32,046 nucleotides of DNA, taken from NCBI GenBank assembly GCA_947627625.1, contig CANQWR010000018.1:1-32046 (forward strand), in the 5' to 3' direction. This document shows positions 14,041-22,000 of the stretch, piece by piece; within the stretch, counting starts at the first letter, position 1, and each line of letters opens with the position of its first letter. The position numbers and the translations under genes were made by a program. Source of the DNA: an uncultured Ruminococcus sp. Lineage in GTDB: Bacteria > Bacillota > Clostridia > Oscillospirales > Ruminococcaceae. Below the pieces are notes generated by a model, which ran no database searches, was not told where the DNA came from, and saw nothing but the letters and a program-made list of their open reading frames with translations.

Positions 14041-15777
14041 TCACTCAATAGCACCAAATTTGCACTGTTCTTTGCATATTCCGCAACCTACGCACTGTGT
14101 GTGGTCTATGACCGCCTTTTTATTTCTGATTGAAATTGCAGGACAGCCGAGTTTCATACAAGCCTTACAGCCCACGCACTTCTCCCCGCTGACTTTGAGT
14201 GCAGGACTGTGCTTGACATATTTGAGCAACGCACACGGACGGCGTGATATGATTACAGACGCTTCGTCCGCTTCGAGTTCCTCCCTTATGACCTGTTCGG
14301 TCTCCGCAAGTTTATAGGGGTCTGTGACCCTCACACGCTTTATCCCCACAGCTTTACAGAGTTCCTCCAGATTGACCGCATAGGCAGGTTCGCCTTTGAG
14401 ATTTTTTCCCGTTGTGGGGTTCTGCTGATGACCGGTCATGCCTGTTATGGAATTGTCAAGAATTATAACTGTAGAGTTTGAATTATTGTAAGCTATATTG
14501 ACAAGTCCGGTTATACCGCTGTGTATAAAAGTGGAGTCGCCTATCACCGCAACGCTCCTGTGTTCGGAGTCGGCACCCCTCGCCTTGTTGAAACCGTGCA
14601 GACCTGAAACAGACGCTCCCATACAAATTGTAGTATCCATAGCACTCAGGGGTGCGGACGCTCCGAGGGTGTAGCAACCTATGTCCCCCGAAACCATAAC
14701 ACCGAGTTTTTTAAGGCAGTAGAAAAGTCCTCTGTGCGGACAACCTGCACACATTACAGGCGGTCTCACGGGGATATTTTCGTCAAGTTGCTGAAAATTA
14801 TTTACTCTGCCGAGAATTTTCTCCGCAATTACAGACTGATTTATCTCACCTATACAGCTGAAAATTTCCTTGCCCACAACGTTATTCACACCTATATTAC
14901 GGCAATGTGATTCAATAATGCCGTCCAGTTCCTCTATTATGTAAATTTTTTTATATTTTTTACAGAAATCTTTTATCAGTTCAACGGGCAACGGGTTCAC
15001 TATCCCCAGTTTCAGCACGGAAGCCCTCTCGCCAAGAGCTTCTTTTGTGTACTGATACGCCGCTCCATTTGTTATAACACCAAATTCAGCCTTTTCCGAA
15101 ATCTCTGCACGGTTCAGCGGGCTTGTCTCTGCGTACTCCCTCAGCTTTTCGGTTCTCTCCTCAACAAAGACGTGCCTGCCCTTTGCGTAAGCGGGCATCA
15201 TGACGTACTTTTCGGGCTTTTTGGTGTACTCTTTCAGTCCGATTTCCCGACGTTCCGATATTTCAACAACGCTCTGTGAGTGTGCCACCCTCGTTGACAT
15301 TCTGACTATAACGGGAGTGTCGAAATTTTCGGAAATTTCAAACGCTCTCTTTACAAATTCCTTGCACTCCCCCGAATCAGACGGTTCAAGCATGGGTACT
15401 TTTGAAGCGATTGCGTGGTGACGGCTGTCCTGTTCGTTCTGTGAGGAGTGCATACCCTGGTCGTCCGCAACAGCTATGACAAGTCCCGCATTCACGCCCG
15501 TATAAGACGCTGTGTAAAGAGGGTCTGCGGCGACGTTCAGACCGACGTGCTTCATACCACAAAAAGCCCTCGCACCTCCTATTGACACACCCAAAGCCGT
15601 CTCCATTGCGACTTTCTCGTTGGGTGCCCACTCTGCGTAAACTTCGTCATATTCAGCGACTTTTTCGGTTATTTCGGTGGACGGCGTACCCGGGTAGCTC
15701 GACACCACTCTGCACCCCGCCTCGTATAATCCTCTTGCAAAAGCCTCGTTTCCAAGCATCAGTTTTTTCATACTCAT
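14041..15777 (-). CDS. iorA: Indolepyruvate:ferredoxin oxidoreductase, alpha subunit
   Basis: The thiamine-pyrophosphate subunit of the aryl-pyruvate oxidoreductase. In about 578 residues it shows the N-terminal pyrimidine-binding domain (SSYPGTPSTEITE, WAPNEKVAMETALG), the central PPVMCAGCPHRG and GDIGCYTLGASAPL segments, GDSTFIHSGITG and DNSITGMTGHQ for TPP/Mg binding. A C-terminal ferredoxin domain carries two 4Fe-4S motifs, CVGCKACMKLGCP and CVGCGICKEQCK. The start at 15777 (ATGAGTATG) follows GAAAGGA with rather long spacing; ATG 15771 is also possible. It is the first gene of the ior unit, with a candidate extended -10 promoter upstream. Confidence 0.95.
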   Translation of the reverse strand: MSMKKLMLGNEAFARGLYEAGCRVVSSYPGTPSTEITEKVAEYDEVYAEWAPNEKVAMETALGVSIGGARAFCGMKHVGLNVAADPLYTASYTGVNAGLVIAVADDQGMHSSQNEQDSRHHAIASKVPMLEPSDSGECKEFVKRAFEISENFDTPVIVRMSTRVAHSQSVVEISERREIGLKEYTKKPEKYVMMPAYAKGRHVFVEERTEKLREYAETSPLNRAEISEKAEFGVITNGAAYQYTKEALGERASVLKLGIVNPLPVELIKDFCKKYKKIYIIEELDGIIESHCRNIGVNNVVGKEIFSCIGEINQSVIAEKILGRVNNFQQLDENIPVRPPVMCAGCPHRGLFYCLKKLGVMVSGDIGCYTLGASAPLSAMDTTICMGASVSGLHGFNKARGADSEHRSVAVIGDSTFIHSGITGLVNIAYNNSNSTVIILDNSITGMTGHQQNPTTGKNLKGEPAYAVNLEELCKAVGIKRVRVTDPYKLAETEQVIREELEADEASVIISRRPCALLKYVKHSPALKVSGEKCVGCKACMKLGCPAISIRNKKAVIDHTQCVGCGICKEQCKFGAIE

Positions 15778-15833
15778 ATAAATTATAATCCTTTCAATCA
15801 AACTCTCCCGATTCGGACAAAATTCATGCTATA

Positions 15834-15862
15834 ATTATAACATAGATATAAAAAAAAATAAA
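15834..15862 (-). promoter_or_regulatory. Candidate iorA promoter (extended -10)
   Basis: On the minus strand TGTTATAAT (15842-15834) is an extended -10 about 57 bases before the iorA start. The -35 at 17-base spacing is only TTTATT. The surroundings (15802-15933) are strongly AT-rich with no gene. Confidence 0.45.
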
Positions 15863-15933
15863 GATTTTATTTGTAATAAATAAAATTTTGTGGAATATAT
15901 CTAAAAAACTTTTGATTTAATAGTCATACTGCA

Positions 15934-15980
15934 TAAAAAAACAGCTCCCGAATTTTACTCCGAGAGCCGTTTTTTTTAAT
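15934..15980. terminator. Bidirectional intrinsic terminator, 3' end of the adhesin gene
   Basis: Arms ACAGCTCCCG (15941-15950) and CGAGAGCCGT (15961-15970) form a 10-bp stem with two G-T pairs around a 10-nt loop. T-runs follow in both directions: TTTTTTT on the plus strand and the complement of AAAAAAA on the minus strand. It lies about 40 bases beyond the adhesin stop. Confidence 0.8.
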
Positions 15981-16012
15981 TTTCAACCTCTGCCGACATT
16001 GTGCCGTCGGTT

Positions 16013-19000
16013 TCAGTCATCTCTTCTCTTGCGTGATACAAAAGCTGTCATAACTGCCATTGCGAGTACCGCAAACGGAACTGCTGCTGTTGCAACGCCT
16101 GTTTCAGGTGCATCGCTGCTGTAAGAAGCTGTGTCATAGCTGTTGGAACTGCCCGAGCTGTTTCTCGAACTTGAGCTTGAGCTTGAACCATAGCTTGAGC
16201 TTGAACCTGAGCCTGAGCCTGAGCTTCTTGAGCTTGAACTGCTGTTACTGCTGTTGCTGTTGGTTCCGCTGCTGCCTGAAGAGGTTTTCTTTTCGTCTGT
16301 CATAACTACAGTGTTGCCGTCGACCTCGTCACCGCCTACAACTTTTCCGTTCTTGACCGTGAACTCTATGTCTGTTGCAACAACGTAACCTGTGGGGGCG
16401 TATACCTCGTGGAGAGTGTAATCGCCGTCGGGGAGATTCTTGACAAGTGTAGCTGTCGTTCCCGAAATCCAGGTTATCTCTGTCTCTTTGCCGTTTACAA
16501 TCCTTGCACCCTCGCCAAGTACTACTTCAATGTCTTTGAGAACTATTTCGTTGCCGTCTCTGTCAACACCTGTGAGAGTGAGTTTTGCACCTTTCAGCTC
16601 TTCGCCGTCAGCGTCACGCTTTGAAATTTCAACGTCTACAGGCTGAGTGTTGTCAACCATGACTACCGTGTCATCCTCAACAACTGCTTCACCCTTGATT
16701 TTACCGTTTTCAACAACAAATTCTATATCTGTTGTGACTTCAAATCCGTCGGGAGCTGCGACCTCGTGGAGGACATAAGTGCCGTTCTGGAGGTTCTTAA
16801 TGAATGTCGGAGTAGTTCCCGAAATCCAGCTGAGCTCCGTGCCTTCACCGCTTATAAGCTCTGCACCCTCGCCAAGCTCTATATCGGCGTGGAATGTAAT
16901 CTCGTTTCCGTCCTCGTCAACACCCGTGAGTGTGAGTTCTGCACCTGCAAGCTCTTCGCCGTAAACGTCCTGCTTGCTGATGTTCACGTCAACGGTAATC
17001 ATCTCGTCTGTCATTGTCACGGTGTTGCCCGTAACGCCTACTTCACCCGAAACTTTGCCGTCCTCAACAGTGAACTCTATATCTGTGGTAACTTCATAGC
17101 CGTTTGGTGCGGAAACCTCGTGGAGAACATAAGTGCCGTTGGGGAGGTTCTTAACAAGTGTGGGAGTTGTGCCTGAAGTCCATGTGAGTTTTGTGCCGTT
17201 TCCGCTTGTGATTTCGGCACCCTCTCCTGCTGTCACGTCTGCGATGTCAAACTGTATAGCGTTTCCGTCCTTGTCCGTACCCGTCAGAGAGAGACTTGCT
17301 CCCTTGACTTCCTGACCATAGACGTTCTGCTTGCTTATCTGTACATCGCCTGTCATTGTGTCGACCATTGTTACAGTGTTGCCCTCTACGGACGTACCCG
17401 TAACTTCGCCGTTGGATATTGTGAATGTTATGTCTGTTGTCACTTCGTAACCGTCGGGAGCTGCGACCTCGTGGAGGACGTAAGTTCCGTCGGGGAGATT
17501 CTTTACAAGAGTTTCGGAAGTTCCCGAAATCCAGCTGAGAGTCTCACCTGTCTCCTTGATTTCTGCACCCTCGCCTGCCGTCACATTTTCCTCTGAGAAT
17601 GTTACAGCATTGCCGTTGTTATCTTTTCCTGTGAGAGTAAGCTCTGCACCTGCGATTTCCTCGCCAAGTGTGTTCTGCTTGCTTATCTCAACATCTGTAA
17701 TTCTCTCGTCAACCATTGTGACCGAATTTCCGTCAACACCTGTCTCGCCCGAAATTTCACCGTTCTCAACAGTGAAAGTTATGTCTGTAGTTGTCGCAAA
17801 TCCCTCGGGAGCTGCTACTTCGTGGAGCGTGTAAGTTCCGTTGGGGAGTCCCTTTATAGCTGTAGAAGATGTTCCCGAAATCCATGACAGCTCTGTCTCG
17901 CTTCCTTCGTTTTCGGACGCACCCTCACCAAGTGTGAGTGTCACGCCGTACTTTGTGAAGTTTACGGAATTGCCGTCTTTGTCGGTTCCTGTGAGAGTAA
18001 GCTCCGCACCCGATACTTCCGAACCGTAAACGTCCTGCTTGCTTATCTCAACGTCTGTCAAAATCATCTCGTCAACCATAGTGACAAGATTTCCGTCCGT
18101 AACCGTGTCGCCCGTTACAACGCCGTCAGCTATCTCAAATGTGATGTCTGTTGCGACCTCGTAACCGTTCGGTGCGGCTACCTCGTGGAGAGTATATGTG
18201 CCGTTGGGGAGGTTGTTTATAGCAGTCGGTGTTGAACCTGATGTCCAATTGAGTGAAGTACCGCTTCCGCCTGTGAGAGATGCACCCTCGCCCAGTGCAA
18301 CATTGTTTATATCGAATGTTATGTCATTTCCGTCTGCGTCTTTACCCGTGAGAGTGAGAGACGCTCCTGCTACTTCTGTTCCGAATACGTCCTCTTTGCT
18401 GATTCTGACACCTGCCACTACGGTAGTAGTTGTTGTTGTCGTTGTGGTAGTGGTAGTAGTTGTTGTTGTGGTTGTTGTAGTAGTCGTTGTTGTTGTGGTT
18501 GTAGTAGTGGTAGTAGCCGTAGCTGCTGCTGTTGCGGTAGTGGTAGTTGCAGTAGTAGTCTCCTCCGTTGAAGTAGTTGTACGTGTACGCTCATCGTCTT
18601 CGGGGAGCTGGTTCTTGTCGGCTGTAGTTCTGGTTCTCGAATCCTCTCCGTCACCAAGCTGACCCTCAATTGTGGTAGTCTGTGTCTCGGTCTCGGATTC
18701 CGTAGTAGTTGTAGTAGTTGTTGTTGTTGTAGTCGTTGTCGTGGTGGTTGTAGTAGTTGTGGTGGTTGTAGTGGTAGTCGTTGTGGTGGTAGTAGTTGTT
18801 GTAGTTTCTTCTGTAGTGGTCTCCTCTGTTGTAGTAGTGGTGGTTGTAGTAGTCTCTTCTGTAGTAGTTTCCTCTGTTGTCGCCTCGGTAGTTGTAGTAG
18901 TAGTCTCCTCCGTTGTCGTCTCTGTTGTAGTGGTAGTAGTCTCCTCTGTAGTCGTCTCGGTAGTTGTGGTAGTCTCTGTTGTGGTGGTAGTTTCCTCCGT

Positions 19001-22000
19001 TGTCGTCTCCTCAGTCGTCGTCTCTGTTGTAGTCGTTGTCTCCTCCGTTGTGGTCTCTGTCGGACCGTATACGGTTGTTGTCGACTCTGTTGTGGTAGTA
19101 GTCTCCTCTGTCGTTGTTGTTGTGGTAGTTGTAGTCGTTGTGGTCTCCTCTGTTGTGGTCTCTGTCGGACCGTAAACAGTCGTTGTAGTAGTCTCCTCCG
19201 TGGTAGTAGTTGTAGTAGCCGTGGTTGTAGTCGTCACGGTAGTCTCCTCGGAAGTAGTCTCTGTCGTTGTTGTTGTAGTTGTACTTGTAGTAGTGGTCTC
19301 CTCTGTCGTGTATGTAGTGGTAGTTGTCGTCTGTGTGACAGTGGTAGTCTCCTCGGTTGTAGTTGTAGTAGTGATTGTCGTGGTTGTGGTTGTAGTAGTG
19401 GTAGTTGTTGTCGTTGTAGTAGTAGTTGTAGTCTCCTCTGTGGTAGTCTCCTCCGTGGTGGTTGTGGTAGTAGTGGTCTCCTCTGTTGTTGTGGTTGTAG
19501 TTGTAGTAGTAGTCTCCTCCTCGGTAGTAGTCTCCTCAGTGGTTGTTGTGGTGGTTGTAGTAGTTGTGGTAGTGGTAGTCGTTGTTGTAGATGTAGTTGT
19601 CTCTTCCGTGGTAGTCTCTTCTGTCGTGGTCTCCTCGGTAGTCGTTGTTGTAGTGGTGGTAGTAGTTGTGGTTGTTGAGGTAGTCTCCTCTGTAGTCTCT
19701 GTCGTTGTAGTCTCGGAAGTTGTTATAGTTGTCGGTCCGAATACCGTTGTTGTAGTTTCCTCTGTAGTTGTTTCGGTCTCCTCCGTGGTTGTGACCGTAG
19801 TCTCGGTAGTTGTGGTAGTTGTGGGACCGATTATTGTTGTAGTTTCGGTTGTGGTCTCGGTTGTCTTTTCGGTCTGCTTTGATGTCTCGGAAGATGTCGG
19901 AACTGTTTCGGTTTCTGTTTCGGTAGTTGTAGTTACAATAGTTGTATCTTCCGTTGTAGTTGTTGTCGTTGTGTCCTCTGTAGTTGTGGTAGTGTTTTCT
20001 GTCGTTGTTGTATTTTCTGTTGTGGTTGTGTTTTCCGTAGTAGTTGTATTTTCGGTTGTGGTTGTATTTTCGGTTGTAGTTGTATTTTCTGTTGTGGTAG
20101 TATTTTCGGTTGTAGTTGTATTTTCCGTAGTGGTAGTGTTTTCTGTAGTAGTCGTATTTTCTGTCGTAGTTGTATTTTCGGCTGTGGTTGTTGTGTTTTC
20201 TGTAGTAGTCGTATTTTCTGTCGTAGTTGTATTTTCGGTAGTCGTTGTGGTGGTCTCGTCCTCTTTGAGTTTATTTGCGACTTTGATTACATAAACTCCA
20301 CCGTCAATTTCGGTGCTTACATAGTCCCCCGTTGTCTCAACATCAAGCAATTCGACTTTCTGTGCCATTACGCCGTTTGCTATCTCTTCAAAAGAGACAC
20401 TGAACGTAAACTCCGAAATGACCTCATAGCCGTCGGGGGCAACAGTCTCTTCAAGGGTGTATGTGCCCTCAGGGAGTCCGAGAATATCGACGATATTTCC
20501 GGTTATCTCGCCCGTGTCGGAGAGTGATGTGGTTGTAACTTTTCCGTCCTTGTCCTCAACAACAATAGTCACGCCCTGTGGAACGTTTCCGTCTTTGTCT
20601 CTGAGAACAAATGTCGCTTCACTGTCCGTAATTGTCTCACCTGTACCGAAATCGGTCTTGTTGAGACGTATAATTCTCATGTCTTTGTCAACGGCAGTTA
20701 TCTTGTCTTCGTCAACTTCTATTATGCCTTCGGCGTTGTTGTTTGTCACCTGTGTTATTTTACCGCCTTTTACGGTGAACACATAGTCCGAAATACTTCT
20801 GAATCCGTCGGGAGCTTTTTCCTCGTGCAGCCTGTACTGTCCGTCGGGAAGATTATTTAACTTGAGAGTTTTTCCGTCCGTAACCCATGTGATAGTCTTG
20901 TCGTCTGTGTAAGTTATTTCGGCATTCTCAGCCGTTACATCTGCAAGGGTTATTTTTTCCGTTATGTCGGTGCCGTTTTCGTCGGCAGTCGGGTCGGCGG
21001 ATATGAGTGAGAGAGACATCTCTGCACCCTCTACGCCTTTTGCGGGAGTGCTGTCGTCAACTTTGTTTATCTCTATACTGCTCTTTTCTGCCGATTTTAC
21101 GTCGGAGAATCTTATGGTGTTTCCCGATATGTCGAGAACGCTCTCGCTGTCTGAGCCGTTGGAGTGAACAAGGACCGTGTACTCTATGCTCTCAATGTCG
21201 TCAGACCAGTATCCGATAAGCATATTTCCGTCCTCACCAAAACGGAGGACTCCCTCTTCTGTGGTAATCTGACTGCCGTCTGCGTCATAAGTATGATAAG
21301 CACCCTTGTACGGATTGATTGTGAGTGTCTTTGCATCTTCATCAATAACGTATTTGTCACTGTCAAACTGTACATCAAGGGAATTGTAAATCTGTCTTGA
21401 TGCACCTTCAGTGCCTTCGGTAACTAATACGTCCTGCCAACCTGTCTCTTCATTATTCAAAACCCAGATATAGTTTCCGTCATCATCATACCTTGTGACA
21501 GCATCGGGCTTGAACTGGAAACCGAACCATGAATCAACATAATTTTTGAATGTTATCTTGATGTTTGTGATTTCTGCACCCTCATATTCCTCACCGTATT
21601 TTTTGTTTACGTTCGGGAGAATGTCATCATCTGAAAATGTCGTTTCCGTGTACTCATCAGGTTGACCCGAATGAATAGCACCGTCTGAGTCAACATAGAA
21701 ATACTGTCTCTCGGACTGCTTTATATAGTCCTCGGGAGCTTTTGTCTCAACTATGTAGTAAGTACCCTCTTCAAGGCTGTCAATATCAACTGCACCGTCT
21801 GCATTTGATGTAACTGTTTTAACTAAACTGTCATCTTCTCTGTGAATTTCAAATTCCGCACCCGCAAGTAATTTTTCGTGGTCCTCTGAATCAATCTTTG
21901 CAATCTTGACTTTCTCATTCTCTTTCTGGTCAATCATAGTGATTGAATTTTCGGAGGAAGCGGGAGCTTTTGCAAGAGCAGAGGGGTCTGAAGCCCTGTG

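Noticed and set aside
18198..20294. Long plus-strand open frames translating as poly-valine
   Set aside because: They are the reverse complement of the Thr-coding stalk (ACN read as NGT/GTN) and have no independent coding signal.
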